A stretch of DNA of 49,495 bases from Micromonospora sp. MH99 (GCF_021442385.1 NZ_MUZA01000050.1:1-49495), one strand, 5' to 3'. Positions 17,008 to 25,458 are shown, counted from the stretch's first letter. The notes: generated by a model not told the origin, from the sequence alone. Numbers and translations: made by a program.

Positions 17008-17241
17008 ATGAACTCGACCCTCACGCCGCCGCCCGAGACGGTGGTTCCCCCAGCCGCCGATGAACGGTGCGACCGCTGCAATGCTGCCGGGAAGCTCCGG
17101 ATCACTCTGGCGGGTGGGAGCGAACTGGTGTTCTGCGGGCACCACGCGAACAAGTACGCGGAGGATCTCGTGAAGATCACCGAGCGGTTCGCGACGGAGC
17201 CCGACTTCAGCTGGCGTGGCGCCGACCTGATGGCGAACTAA
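17008..17241 (+). CDS. Small DUF7455-type protein with Cys/His cluster
   Basis: 77 residues. The ATG at 17008 has an excellent GGAGGAAGG site; an extended upstream frame lacks coding character. After a Pro-rich start, C-D-R-C-N-A-A-G-K-L-R and F-C-G-H-H-A-N-K form a CxxC...CxHH cluster likely to bind zinc, followed by a helical tail ending W-R-G-A-D-L-M-A-N. This family follows the primary sigma gene in many actinobacteria and is functionally uncharacterised. A strong terminator lies 25 bases after the stop. Confidence 0.9.
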   Translation: MNSTLTPPPETVVPPAADERCDRCNAAGKLRITLAGGSELVFCGHHANKYAEDLVKITERFATEPDFSWRGADLMAN

Positions 17242-17265
17242 GTACTAAGTCCGCAAACCGACATA

Positions 17266-17307
17266 GCCGACCGGAGGCACCCCACGGGGCGCCTCCGGTC
17301 GGCTTTT
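17266..17307 (+). terminator. Canonical intrinsic terminator after DUF7455
   Basis: Perfect 13-bp stem GCCGACCGGAGGC (17266-17278) and GCCTCCGGTCGGC (17291-17303), followed at once by TTTT. It is the clearest rho-independent terminator of the window and also separates the convergent helicase gene. Confidence 0.85.
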
Positions 17308-17373
17308 CGGTATCTACCCACCGACCCCGCACGGCCCCCGCACCCTGCGCCCGGCGCACGGGGTGCACGCGGG

Positions 17374-19173
17374 CTAGAGGGTCTGGACGGTGGCAATGCG
17401 TTCCTCGAGCTGCTCGATGGTGGCCTGGGCGCTCGGCGGGCCGCCGCAGAGCCGGCGCAACTCGGCATGGATCTTGCCGTGGGGTTGGCCGGTGCGATGG
17501 TGCCGGGCGGCCACCAGAGCGTTCAGTTGGCGCCGGAGCGCCACGCGGCGTTGGGCGGCACTCATGGGTACCGGCGGCGCCGCGGAGGGCGCAGCGGCCG
17601 GCTGAGCGGCCCCGTCGGCCGTACGACGGCGCTGGGCGGCGAGCTGTGCGGCCTGCCGTTTGGTGAGCAGCAGGGAGACCTGGTCGGCGGTGAGCAGGCC
17701 GGGCAGGCCGAGGTACTCCTCCTCCTCGGGGGTGCCGGCCTGGGCGGCGGTCCCGAACGACGCGCCGTCGAAGATCACCTGATCCAGTTCGGCGGTGGCC
17801 GAGAGCGCGGCGAACCGCTTCTCCAACTCCCCGCTGGCCTGGTCGTCGCGCTGCGCGCGTTCCAGCAGCTCGTCGTCGAAGCCGTCGGAGTCCTTGGGTT
17901 TGCCGAGGACGTGGTCCCGCTCGTTCTCCATCTCGCTGGCCAGCCCGAGCAGGTGCGGCACGCTGGGCAGGAAGACCGACGCGGTCTCGCCGGGGCGGCG
18001 GGCCCGCACGAACCGGCCGATCGCCTGGGCGAAGTAGAGCGGGGTGCTGGCGCTGGTGGCGTAGACACCGACCGCCAGTCGGGGGATGTCGACCCCCTCG
18101 GACACCATCCGCACCGCGACCAGCCACCGCTGGTCGGACGCCGCGAACGTCGCGATCCGCGCGGACGCGCCCTGGTCGTCGGAGAGCACCACTGCGGCCT
18201 TCTCGCCGGTCACCTGCTCGATGAGCTTGGCGTACGAGCGGGCGGTCTGCTGGTCGGTGGCGATGATCAGACCGCCGGCGTCGGGCATGCCGGCGTTGCG
18301 CAGCACGGTGAGTCGGGCGTCGGCGGCCCGCAGCACCTGCGGCATCCAGTCCCCCGCCGGGTCCAGGGCGGTACGCCACGCCTGCGCCACCAGATCCTGG
18401 GTCATCGGCTCGCCGAGGCGGGCCGCCAACTCGTCCCCCGCGTTGGTGCGCCAGCGGGTCTCCCCGGAGTACGCGAGGAAGAGCACCGGCCGGACGACCC
18501 CGTCGCGCAGCGCGTCCGCGTAGCCGTAGACCGAGTCGGCGTGGGAGCGCAGCAGCCCGTCACCGCCCCGCTCGTACGTGACGAACGGGATCGGGTTGTC
18601 GTCGGAGCGGAACGGCGTACCGGTGAGCATCAACCGGCGTACGGCGGGCTCGAAGGCGTTCTTGACGCCGTCGCCCCAGGAACGGGAGTCGCCAGCGTGG
18701 TGGATCTCGTCGAGGATGACCAGGGTGCGACGGGTCATGGTGCGCCGCCGGTGCACCTGCGGGGCCATTCCCACCTGGGCGTAGGTGACCACCGCACCGT
18801 GGAAGTCGGCCGCCGAGTGCACGTCGGCGTTGCGGAACGCGGCGTCGAGCTGAATGCCCACCCGGGCCGCGGCCTCGGCCCACTGGTTCTTCAGGTGCTC
18901 GGTGGGCGCGACCACAGTGACCGCCTCGACGGTGCCGTCGCCGAGCAGTTCGGCGGCGATCCGCAGGGCGAAGGTGGTCTTGCCGGCGCCCGGCGTGGCG
19001 ACCGCGGTGAAGTCCTCGGTACGGCGGCGCAGGTACTCCACCAGGGCCTTGCGCTGCCAGGCACGTAGGGCCGGGAACGTCTCGAGCACCGGTGTCCGGG
19101 CTGCCACGCGAAAGCTCCTCTCCGACCGCACGAGGGCGGACACCGGGCGAGGGCCACGAGTACCGCCGCCCAT
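17374..19173 (-). CDS. DEAD/DEAH-box (superfamily 2) helicase
   Basis: 599 residues. The ATG at 19173 is set by GGAGG seven bases upstream; 15 earlier codons are probably untranslated. Motifs: Q-R-K-A-L-V-E-Y, Walker A A-T-P-G-A-G-K-T-T, the DEIH box I-L-D-E-I-H-H-A-G, motif III-like L-T-G-T-P-F-R, and motif VI Q-A-I-G-R-F-V-R-A-R-R preceded by V-S-E-G-V-D-I-P-R-L. This resembles the XPB/RAD25-type or restriction-type SF2 helicases of actinobacteria. The C-terminal 180 residues are a charged, helical extension with no known domain. DNA-dependent ATP-driven unwinding is expected; the pathway is not known. It is convergent with the DUF7455 gene. Confidence 0.92.
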   Translation of the reverse strand: MGGGTRGPRPVSALVRSERSFRVAARTPVLETFPALRAWQRKALVEYLRRRTEDFTAVATPGAGKTTFALRIAAELLGDGTVEAVTVVAPTEHLKNQWAEAAARVGIQLDAAFRNADVHSAADFHGAVVTYAQVGMAPQVHRRRTMTRRTLVILDEIHHAGDSRSWGDGVKNAFEPAVRRLMLTGTPFRSDDNPIPFVTYERGGDGLLRSHADSVYGYADALRDGVVRPVLFLAYSGETRWRTNAGDELAARLGEPMTQDLVAQAWRTALDPAGDWMPQVLRAADARLTVLRNAGMPDAGGLIIATDQQTARSYAKLIEQVTGEKAAVVLSDDQGASARIATFAASDQRWLVAVRMVSEGVDIPRLAVGVYATSASTPLYFAQAIGRFVRARRPGETASVFLPSVPHLLGLASEMENERDHVLGKPKDSDGFDDELLERAQRDDQASGELEKRFAALSATAELDQVIFDGASFGTAAQAGTPEEEEYLGLPGLLTADQVSLLLTKRQAAQLAAQRRRTADGAAQPAAAPSAAPPVPMSAAQRRVALRRQLNALVAARHHRTGQPHGKIHAELRRLCGGPPSAQATIEQLEERIATVQTL

Positions 19174-19275
19174 GAAAACGCCTCCGCGCAGAAGCTGCCG
19201 CGAAGGCCGACTCAGCATAACCAGCGCGGGCCCGCCGGCCCAGGCGACGCCACGCTGGTCACATCCGACGAACGT

Positions 19276-19938
19276 TCACCACTCCCGGTCCGTGCGGGGA
19301 TCGGCACCGTCGGCGCGCGGCGGGCGCAGCGTGGCCACCGGCGCGGACCAGCGTCGACGCAGCGCGATCAGGCGCAGCCCGACCACCAGGACGGCGGCGG
19401 CGGTGAGCGGCGCGGGCCCGGTCTGGCCGCTGACGTACAGCAGCACCACCAGGACCGAACCGGCAAGTGCGGCCAGCGCGTAGATCTCCCGGCGCAGCAC
19501 GACCGGGATCTCGGCGGTCAGCAGGTCCCGGCCGAGCCCTCCGCCGATCGCGGTGAGCATGCCGATCAGGCACGCGCCGACCGCCGGAACCCGGGCGTCG
19601 AGCGCCTTGAGCGTGCCGGTGACGGTGAACAGACCGAGGCCCGCCGCGTCGAGCACCAGCACCGTGGTGCGCAGTCGGGCGAGCTGCGGGTGCAGCCAGA
19701 AGACGGCGAGCGCGGTGATCGCCGCGGTGGCGGCGTACCGCCAGTCGGCGAAAGCGAGCGGCGGCACCTCGTCGATGACCAGGTCGCGCAGGATCCCGCC
19801 GCCGAGCGCGGCCACGAAGCCGACGAACGCGACCCCGAACAGGTCGAGTCGTTTGGCCACCGCCGCCGAGGCACCGGAGGCGGCGAAGACGGCCACCCCG
19901 GTCAGGTCGGCGAGGAGCAGGGCGGTGGAGGTGGTCAC
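19276..19938 (-). CDS. Trimeric intracellular cation channel (TRIC/YadS-like) protein
   Basis: 220 residues, seven membrane helices. Two internal repeats each hold the family signature: G-G-G-I-L-R-D-L-V-I near residue 47 and G-G-G-L-G-R-D-L-L-T near residue 132, where the Gly-rich kink and Arg line the K+ pore in prokaryotic TRIC channels. The C-terminal 35 residues are basic and Pro-rich. GTG start without a clear ribosome site. A passive monovalent cation channel is inferred from the family; the old name is UPF0126. It lies upstream of the helicase on the same strand. Confidence 0.9.
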   Translation of the reverse strand: MTTSTALLLADLTGVAVFAASGASAAVAKRLDLFGVAFVGFVAALGGGILRDLVIDEVPPLAFADWRYAATAAITALAVFWLHPQLARLRTTVLVLDAAGLGLFTVTGTLKALDARVPAVGACLIGMLTAIGGGLGRDLLTAEIPVVLRREIYALAALAGSVLVVLLYVSGQTGPAPLTAAAVLVVGLRLIALRRRWSAPVATLRPPRADGADPRTDREW

Positions 19939-19978
19939 CGCCGCAGGCTACGTCGCCGGCCGGAGCGCCGGCCCCGCT

Positions 19979-20197
19979 TCACTCGCGGTACGAGTCGTAG
20001 ATCTCCTTGCACTTGGGGCAGACCGGCGAGCCCGGCTTGGCCGCCTTGGTGACCGGGAAGGTCTCCCCGCAGAGCGCGACGACGAAGGTGCCCATGACGG
20101 CACTCTCGGCGATCTTCTCCTTGCGGACGTAATGGAACATCTCGGGACCGGTGTCGGCGTCCTTCAGCTCCGGACGCTCGAGAACCTCTGTGCTCAC
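19979..20197 (-). CDS. DUF3039 family protein
   Basis: 72 residues; GTG start chosen because GGAGGT lies seven bases upstream. The sequence F-H-Y-V-R-K-E-K-I leads to G-T-F-V-V-A-L-C-G-E-T-F-P-V and the final C-P-K-C-K-E-I-Y-D-S-Y, so three cysteines (C, CxxC) may bind a metal. This is the actinobacterial DUF3039 family (Rv2708c); no function is known. It is divergent from psuG. Confidence 0.92.
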   Translation of the reverse strand: MSTEVLERPELKDADTGPEMFHYVRKEKIAESAVMGTFVVALCGETFPVTKAAKPGSPVCPKCKEIYDSYRE

Positions 20198-20285
20198 GTC
20201 TGCACCTCCGACCGTCAAGTTTGGCAGGTCATCACGGCCGGGTCCACTTGAGCCCGGCCGGGGTCCGACCCCGTACCGTGCCGGT

Positions 20286-21221
20286 GTGACTGACTTTCGC
20301 ATCAGCTACGGCACCGAGGTCGCCGAAGCCCTGCGCGACGGCCGACCCGTCGTCGCCCTGGAGAGCACCATCGTCTCGCACGGCCTGCCCCGTCCGCAGA
20401 ACCTGCGGGTGGCCCGGGAGATCGAGCAGGCGGTCCGGGACGCCGGAGCGGTGCCGGCGACCATCGGCATGATCGGTGGCGAGCTGGTGGTCGGGCTGGA
20501 CGACGCGCAGCTGACCCGGCTGGCCACCGTCGATGGAGTGACGAAACTCTCCGTCCGCGACCTGGCTGTCGCGGCGGCGACCGGCGCGGACGGCGCCACC
20601 ACCGTGGCGGCGACCAGCGCGGTGGCGGCCGCCGCCGGAATCGGGGTGTTCGCGACCGGTGGCCTGGGCGGGGTGCACCGGGAGGCCGCGCACACCTTCG
20701 ACGAGTCGGCGGACCTGGTCACCCTGGCCCAGACCCCGATCACGGTGGTCTGCGCCGGGGTCAAGTCGATCCTCGACGTGGGCGCGACGCTGGAGCGCCT
20801 GGAGACCCTCGGGGTGGCCGTCATCGGCTACCGCACCCGCCGGTTCCCCGGCTTCTACCTAACCGACGCGGGCTTCGACCTGGACTGGTCGGTGGACTCG
20901 CCGGAGCAGGTCGCCGCCGTGCTGGCCGCCCGGGACGGGCACGCCGTGCACCTCGGGGGCATGCTCGTCGCCAACCCGCTGCCGGTCGACGAGCAGCTCG
21001 ACCCAGAGCTGCACGACCGGACCCTCGCCGAGGGCCTGGCCCTGCTGGAGCGGGACGGGATCACCGGCAAGGCCGTCACGCCGTACCTGTTGACGCACTT
21101 CCACTCGGCCACCGAGGGCGCGAGCCTGGCGGTGAACGTCCGGATCATCCTGCGCAACGCCGACCTGGCCGCGCGCATCGCGGTCGCCGCGGTCGCCCGC
21201 ACCTCCGCCGTACCGGCATGA
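20286..21221 (+). CDS. psuG: Pseudouridine-5'-phosphate glycosidase
   Basis: 311 residues. Cleaves the C-C bond of pseudouridine 5'-phosphate to uracil and ribose 5-phosphate. Conserved features: A-L-E-S-T-I-V-S-H-G-L-P-x-P near residue 25, G-G-E-L-V-V-G, K-L-S-V-R-D-L, the Gly-rich F-A-T-G-G-L-G-G-V-H, and V-C-A-G-V-K-S-I-L-D with the Schiff-base Lys near residue 160. N-P-L-P and the final H-F-H-S-A-T-E-G are also typical. The GTG start has no ribosome site but follows a TACCGT box by six bases, which suggests a leaderless transcript. Its stop overlaps the kinase start (ATGA), so the pair is one catabolic unit. Confidence 0.95.
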   Translation: MTDFRISYGTEVAEALRDGRPVVALESTIVSHGLPRPQNLRVAREIEQAVRDAGAVPATIGMIGGELVVGLDDAQLTRLATVDGVTKLSVRDLAVAAATGADGATTVAATSAVAAAAGIGVFATGGLGGVHREAAHTFDESADLVTLAQTPITVVCAGVKSILDVGATLERLETLGVAVIGYRTRRFPGFYLTDAGFDLDWSVDSPEQVAAVLAARDGHAVHLGGMLVANPLPVDEQLDPELHDRTLAEGLALLERDGITGKAVTPYLLTHFHSATEGASLAVNVRIILRNADLAARIAVAAVARTSAVPA

Positions 21222-22117
21222 CCCCTCCGGCCCGCGTGGTCGTCGTCGGGGACGTGATCACCGACGTGGTGGCGGTGCTGTCCGGGCCGCTGGCGGCCGG
21301 TTCGGACACCGGGGCCGAGATCAGTTTCGGCGGCGGCGGGCAGGCGGCCAACACCGCCGCCTGGCTCGCCGCGCAGGGGGTGGCCGTCACGCTCGTCGGC
21401 GCCGTCGGTGACGACGACGCCGGGCGCGACCGGATCGCCGAGCTGGATCGCGCGGGCGTGGACTGCGCGGTCGAGCGGGTGGTAGACGCCCCGACCGGCA
21501 CGGTGATCGTGCTGGCGACCGACGGCGAGCGGACCATGGTCACGTCGCGGGGCGCGAACCTCGCGTTGAGCGCCGAGCACGTGGAGAAGGCCCTCGCGGC
21601 GGTGCCCGACGCGGGGCATCTGCATTTGTCCGCGTACACCCTGTTGGACGCCGGGTCGCGCGGCGCGGGGTTGCGGGCGCTGGCCGCCGCCCGCGAGCTC
21701 GGGCTCACCACCAGCGTCGACGCGGCGTCCGCGGCGCCGCTGCGGCGCGCGGGCGCGCGGACGTTCCTGGGTTGGGTACGCGATGTCGACCTGCTGCTGG
21801 TCAACGCGGACGAGGCCACGGTGCTGGCCGGCGGGCTGGACCCGGCGGCACAGGGGCGGGCGCTGTCGGCGACGGCTCGGCGGGTGGTGGTCAAGCGTGG
21901 TGCGGCGGGAGCGGTCTGGGTCGATCGCACGACGCCGGTCTGCACGGCTGCGGCCCGTCGGGTGGCGGTGGTGGACGTCACGGGAGCGGGCGACGCCTTC
22001 GCGGCCGGTCTGCTCACCGCGTGGCTCGCCGGCGCCAGCCCGACCGCGGCACTGAGCCGCGCCACCGACCTCGGCGCGCTGGCCGTCTCCACAGCCGGAG
22101 CACGGCCACAGCCGTAG
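21218..22117 (+). CDS. psuK: PfkB-family sugar kinase, probable pseudouridine kinase
   Basis: 299 residues of the ribokinase fold. The substrate-binding Gly-rich segment G-G-G-G-Q-A-A-N-T-A-A-W-L-A (near residue 34) and the C-terminal PfkB signature D-V-T-G-A-G-D-A-F-A-A-G (catalytic Asp, near residue 250) are intact. Substrate cannot be read from sequence alone, but coupling to psuG by an ATGA overlap points to pseudouridine: the kinase makes pseudouridine 5'-phosphate, which PsuG then splits. An adenosine- or ribokinase-like role is the alternative. It converges on DUF3099. Confidence 0.88.
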   Translation: MTPPARVVVVGDVITDVVAVLSGPLAAGSDTGAEISFGGGGQAANTAAWLAAQGVAVTLVGAVGDDDAGRDRIAELDRAGVDCAVERVVDAPTGTVIVLATDGERTMVTSRGANLALSAEHVEKALAAVPDAGHLHLSAYTLLDAGSRGAGLRALAAARELGLTTSVDAASAAPLRRAGARTFLGWVRDVDLLLVNADEATVLAGGLDPAAQGRALSATARRVVVKRGAAGAVWVDRTTPVCTAAARRVAVVDVTGAGDAFAAGLLTAWLAGASPTAALSRATDLGALAVSTAGARPQP

Positions 22118-22159
22118 GGGCCGGAGCACGACCGCAGGCACACACCCGCGGCCGTCACG

Positions 22160-22196
22160 GTCGAGCCCTGGCCCGCTGGGCGGGTCAGGGCTCGAC
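22160..22196. terminator. Bidirectional hairpin between psuK and DUF3099
   Basis: Stem of 17 bp with one G-T pair: GTCGAGCCCTG then GCCCGC on the left (22160-22176), GCGGGT then CAGGGCTCGAC on the right (22180-22196), with a three-base loop. The right arm overlaps the DUF3099 stop. No U-tract on either strand. Confidence 0.65.
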
Positions 22197-22544
22197 GTCG
22201 ATGACCTTGTGCGGGCGCTCCTCGGCCGTGAGACTCATCGGCGGCGCCTCGTCCTGCCGCCGGGGATGGAACCGATTGGCCAGCCGGTGCTCCTCCTTGG
22301 GTGGCCGGTCGTTGGCCAGCAGCACGGCCAGCCACGGGATGAGCACCATGCCGAGGGCGCACAGCGGCAGCCAGACCCAGAGCAGTGGGGCGTTCGCGCC
22401 GACCAGGATCGCGCCGGCGACGATGCAGGCCACCCGGATGCCCATCATGAGGACATAGCGGCGCTGACGGCTGGTGAGCTGATCATTCTGGCTGCGCGAG
22501 GCATCGGTGATCAGAATCGGCTGGTACGCCTGACGCTTCACCAT
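22185..22544 (-). CDS. DUF3099 family membrane protein
   Basis: 119 residues. The N-terminus I-T-D-A-S-R-S-Q-N-D-Q-L-x-x-R-Q-R-R-Y is the family signature. Two membrane helices follow (residues about 33-49 and 54-75), then a charged cytosolic tail with R-P-P-K-E-E-H-R. The ATG has a strong GAGGAGG site. Conserved in actinobacteria near sigB (Rv2709); function unknown. Confidence 0.92.
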   Translation of the reverse strand: MVKRQAYQPILITDASRSQNDQLTSRQRRYVLMMGIRVACIVAGAILVGANAPLLWVWLPLCALGMVLIPWLAVLLANDRPPKEEHRLANRFHPRRQDEAPPMSLTAEERPHKVIDVEP

Positions 22545-22647
22545 GAACCTCCTCGAGGGGATTACGCCTCATCCTGTCACCACGAAGGCGTGATCAGCGA
22601 AAATTGACCAGGCCCATCCGTGTTACGCGCGTGGTACGCTGCGCGCT

Positions 22648-22935
22648 GTGGGCAGCAGGTTCAGCTTCACCGACGAGGCGTTGGCCAACCTGAGGGTCTA
22701 CGACGTCACACCCGGGGAAGTCTGGGAGGCGCTGCACAGCGCCCGGCGGGTCATCCGCCACCTGGGCGACGACGTGATGGTGGTCTACGCCGCCGCCCGC
22801 CGGGGTCGCCGACTGGCCGTGCTGCTCGCCGAGGCCGATGGCACCGACAACGACTGGGACATCCTCTCCGCCCGCGAGCTGAGCGACGTCGAGTCCAAGC
22901 GCTACGACGAGGCCGTGCGGAGAGATCGCCGATGA
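22648..22935 (+). CDS. BrnT-like toxin candidate
   Basis: 95 residues. F-T-D-E-A-L-A-N-L-R-V-Y-D-V-T-P-G-E-V-W-E-A-L followed by a beta-rich core (V-M-V-V-Y-A-A-A, R-R-L-A-V-L-L-A-E) and a C-terminal D-I-L-S-A-R-E-L-S-D-V-E-S-K-R-Y-D-E-A resembles the R-I-I-S-A-R...R-Y-E ending of BrnT ribonuclease toxins. The GTG start lies seven bases after a TACGCT box, so the message may be leaderless. The stop TGA overlaps the ATG of the next gene. Toxicity is an inference from family shape and pairing; a stand-alone housekeeping protein is possible. Confidence 0.7.
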   Translation: MGSRFSFTDEALANLRVYDVTPGEVWEALHSARRVIRHLGDDVMVVYAAARRGRRLAVLLAEADGTDNDWDILSARELSDVESKRYDEAVRRDRR

Positions 22936-23261
22936 GGGGGGCCGTGACGATGCACCGTAACGACGCGACCAAGCAGTTCCACAGCGGCGACGACCGGATC
23001 GCCGAGTTGATCGACCAGAGTCCGGCGGTGGACCTGCCCACCCCCGACACCGACGTGCCGATGGTGAGTCGATCGGTCCGGCTGCCGCTGGACACCTACG
23101 AGCGGGTCCGCGCCGCCGCCGACGCCCGGGGCATCGGGGTCACCACGCTGATGCGGCAGTGGATCGAGGCCGGCCTGGCCGACCTGGACGACTCCGCGAC
23201 CGTCTCCCTCGCCGACGTCCGGCGGGCCCTGGCGTCGCTCGCCCACCCGACCGCCGCCTGA
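22932..23261 (+). CDS. Ribbon-helix-helix antitoxin-like protein
   Basis: 109 residues from the overlapping ATG at 22932 (GGAGAG seven bases upstream); a GTG at 22944 or ATG at 22950 behind GAGGGGGG would give a shorter form. Residues about 45-85, V-S-R-S-V-R-L-P-L-D-T-Y-E-R-V-R and G-V-T-T-L-M-R-Q-W-I-E-A-G, fit a CopG/Arc ribbon-helix-helix fold: a short beta strand then two helices. The order toxin then antitoxin with a 4-base overlap is typical of brnTA. It probably neutralises the upstream protein and represses the operon. Confidence 0.7.
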   Translation: MRGAVTMHRNDATKQFHSGDDRIAELIDQSPAVDLPTPDTDVPMVSRSVRLPLDTYERVRAAADARGIGVTTLMRQWIEAGLADLDDSATVSLADVRRALASLAHPTAA

Positions 23262-23264
23262 GCG

Positions 23265-23840
23265 TCAGCCCTGGGCAGCCTTCGCCGCCGCCTTCATCTG
23301 CTGCTTGTACTCCCGCACCCGGCGCAGCGAATCGGCGTCGGTGACGTCGGCCACCGACCGGTACGCGCCGGGATCGCCGTACCCGCCGGCAGCCTCCCGC
23401 CAGTCCTGCGGGGTCACCCCGAACCGCTTGCCGAGCAGGGCCACGAAGATCTGCGCCTTCTGCTTGCCGAAGCCGGGCAGCCCGGCCACCCGCCGCAGCA
23501 GCTCCGGCCCGTCGGCGACGTCGGCCCACAGCAGCGCGGCGTCGCCGTCGTAGCGCTCCACGAGCGCCTGGCAGACCTCCTGCACCCGGGCGGCCATCGC
23601 CTTCGGGAACCGGTGCAGCGCGGGCGGGGTGGCGAAGAGCTCGACCAGGGGCTGCGGGTCGTAGCCGGCCAGCGCCGCCGCGTCCAGGTCGCGGCCGAGC
23701 CGCTGCGACAGGACGTACGGCGAGGAGAACGCCTTCTCCATCGGCACCTGCTGGTCCAGGGTCATGCCGATGAGCAGGGCCAGCGGACTGCGCTCCAGCA
23801 GCCGGTTGGCCTCCGGGTCGATGGGCAGCACGAGCGTCAT
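23265..23840 (-). CDS. HhH-GPD-type base-excision DNA repair protein
   Basis: 191 residues; ATG at 23840 chosen (an ATG three codons earlier is possible). The N-terminal part L-L-I-G-M-T-L-D-Q-Q-V-P-M-E-K-A is the start of the family's first helical bundle. The hairpin A-G-L-P-G-F-G-K-Q-K-A-Q-I-F-V-A-L-L-G is a clear helix-hairpin-helix, and D-W-R-E-A follows at the place where HhH-GPD glycosylases keep the catalytic Asp. No iron-sulfur Cys cluster is present. This is a small actinobacterial branch whose substrate lesion is not known. It is convergent with the antitoxin-like gene, 3 bases apart. Confidence 0.88.
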   Translation of the reverse strand: MTLVLPIDPEANRLLERSPLALLIGMTLDQQVPMEKAFSSPYVLSQRLGRDLDAAALAGYDPQPLVELFATPPALHRFPKAMAARVQEVCQALVERYDGDAALLWADVADGPELLRRVAGLPGFGKQKAQIFVALLGKRFGVTPQDWREAAGGYGDPGAYRSVADVTDADSLRRVREYKQQMKAAAKAAQG

Positions 23841-23945
23841 ACCTGCCATCTTGCCTGGCGCGCGGAACCGGGCGGTCGCCGACGCTCCGGCAGTCGTCCG
23901 GCGGGTGCTGCCGACGCGGGACGGGGCGACCGGCAGGATGAGAGC

Positions 23946-25430
23946 GTGGACCAACACGACATGCTGCTCTCCCCCGCCGGCGTCGACGCGCTGCGGACCG
24001 CGCTGACCCGAACGGGGTTCACCAGCCACGGCATCGCCGAGCGACTGGGCGCACAGGCCACGGCTGCGGTCTCCCGCAACGACTACCGGGCCGCGCTGCG
24101 CGCCACCGAGGACGGCGACCCGCTCGGCACCCTGATCCGGGTGTTCATCTGCGACCAGACCGAGCCGGAGAGCGCGGTGGCCACCGCCCTGGCACCGCTC
24201 AGCCTCGCGGAGGCGATCGCGGGTGGGCTGGTCGAGCGGTACGGCGACGGCCTGCGTGCCGGCGTCGACCTGGAGCCGTACGGCGACGACTGGTGGGTGC
24301 TCGCCGACGTGCCGGCCAGCGCCCGACCGGGTCGCCCGCTGCACGCCGAGCACGTGCTGGGCATCGGCGGCGCCACCCAGACCCTGATCGGCGCGACCGT
24401 ACGCCGGCAGGTGGGCAGCGCGCTGGACCTGGGCACCGGCTCCGGCGTCCAGGCCCTGCACCTGGCCACCCACGCCGACACGGTGACCGCCACGGACCTC
24501 TCCGAGCGGGCTCTGCGCTTCGCCGCGACCACCGCCGCCCTCAACGGCCAGGACTGGGAGCTGCTGCGGGGCGACCTGGTCGCACCGGTGGCCGGCCGCC
24601 GCTTCGACCTGGTGGTGAGCAACCCACCGTTCGTGGTCGGCCCCGGCACCACCACGCACGTCTACCGCGACTCGGGGCGGGTGGGTGACGCGATCGCCGC
24701 CGAGCTGGCCGCCGCCGCCCCCGGCCTGCTCACCGAGGGCGGCACCATGCAGTACCTGGCGAACTGGGTGCACGTCGCCGGCGAGGAGTGGGACGAGCGG
24801 GTGGCCGGCTGGTTCGCCGGCACCGGCCTGGACGCCTGGGTGATCCAGCGCGAGGTGGCCGACCCGATGGCGTACGTCGACCTGTGGCTCACCGACGTCG
24901 GCGAGGGCGCCGACCCGCAGCGGGCGGCCGTCTGGCTGGACTGGTTCGACGCGCACAAGATCGAGGCGATCGGCTTCGGCATCGTGTCGCTGCGCCAGGG
25001 CGGGCACGCCGACCCGGTGGTCCGCGTGGAGGACCTGCGTCAGCGGGTGCAGCCACCGCTGGGCGACCAGATCGGCGGCTGGTTCGACCGCCAGGACTTC
25101 CTGCGGGTACGCGGCACCGAGGCGCTGCTCGCCGAGCGCTACCGGGCCACCGACGGCCTTCAGCTGCGCCAGGAGGCCACCATGGGCGACGAGGGCTGGG
25201 CGGTGGACCGGCAGGTGCTCGCGATGCCGAACGGCCTGCGCTGGACCGAGGAGATCGACCCGCTGGTGCTGGCCCTTGTCGGTGGGGCAGACGGCCGGCT
25301 GCCGCTGCGCGACCAGCTCGCCCTGCTCGCGGCGGCCCACGACGTCGAACCCGCGGAGATGGCCGAGGCCGCCGGTCCGATCGTCGCGCACCTGGTGGAG
25401 CGCGGCTTCATCGAGCCGGTGACCGGGTGA
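23946..25430 (+). CDS. N5-glutamine/N6-adenine-type methyltransferase with winged-helix-like extensions
   Basis: 494 residues, GTG start. The first 140 residues are helical and include L-E-P-Y-G-D-D-W-W-V. The SAM-binding domain has motif I D-L-G-T-G-S-G-V-Q-A-L-H-L-A (near residue 161) and V-T-A-T-D-L-S-E, and motif IV D-L-V-V-S-N-P-P-F-V-V-G, the NPPF box of HemK/PrmC/RlmG-type enzymes that methylate an exocyclic or amide nitrogen. The C-terminal 150 residues are of the DUF7782 kind (actinobacterial). The substrate (rRNA base or protein Gln) cannot be decided. It starts 105 bases from the divergent HhH-GPD gene and lies upstream of dtd. Confidence 0.9.
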   Translation: MDQHDMLLSPAGVDALRTALTRTGFTSHGIAERLGAQATAAVSRNDYRAALRATEDGDPLGTLIRVFICDQTEPESAVATALAPLSLAEAIAGGLVERYGDGLRAGVDLEPYGDDWWVLADVPASARPGRPLHAEHVLGIGGATQTLIGATVRRQVGSALDLGTGSGVQALHLATHADTVTATDLSERALRFAATTAALNGQDWELLRGDLVAPVAGRRFDLVVSNPPFVVGPGTTTHVYRDSGRVGDAIAAELAAAAPGLLTEGGTMQYLANWVHVAGEEWDERVAGWFAGTGLDAWVIQREVADPMAYVDLWLTDVGEGADPQRAAVWLDWFDAHKIEAIGFGIVSLRQGGHADPVVRVEDLRQRVQPPLGDQIGGWFDRQDFLRVRGTEALLAERYRATDGLQLRQEATMGDEGWAVDRQVLAMPNGLRWTEEIDPLVLALVGGADGRLPLRDQLALLAAAHDVEPAEMAEAAGPIVAHLVERGFIEPVTG

Positions 25431-25458
25431 TGCGGACGATGTGCGCGGTGGCGCGCTG

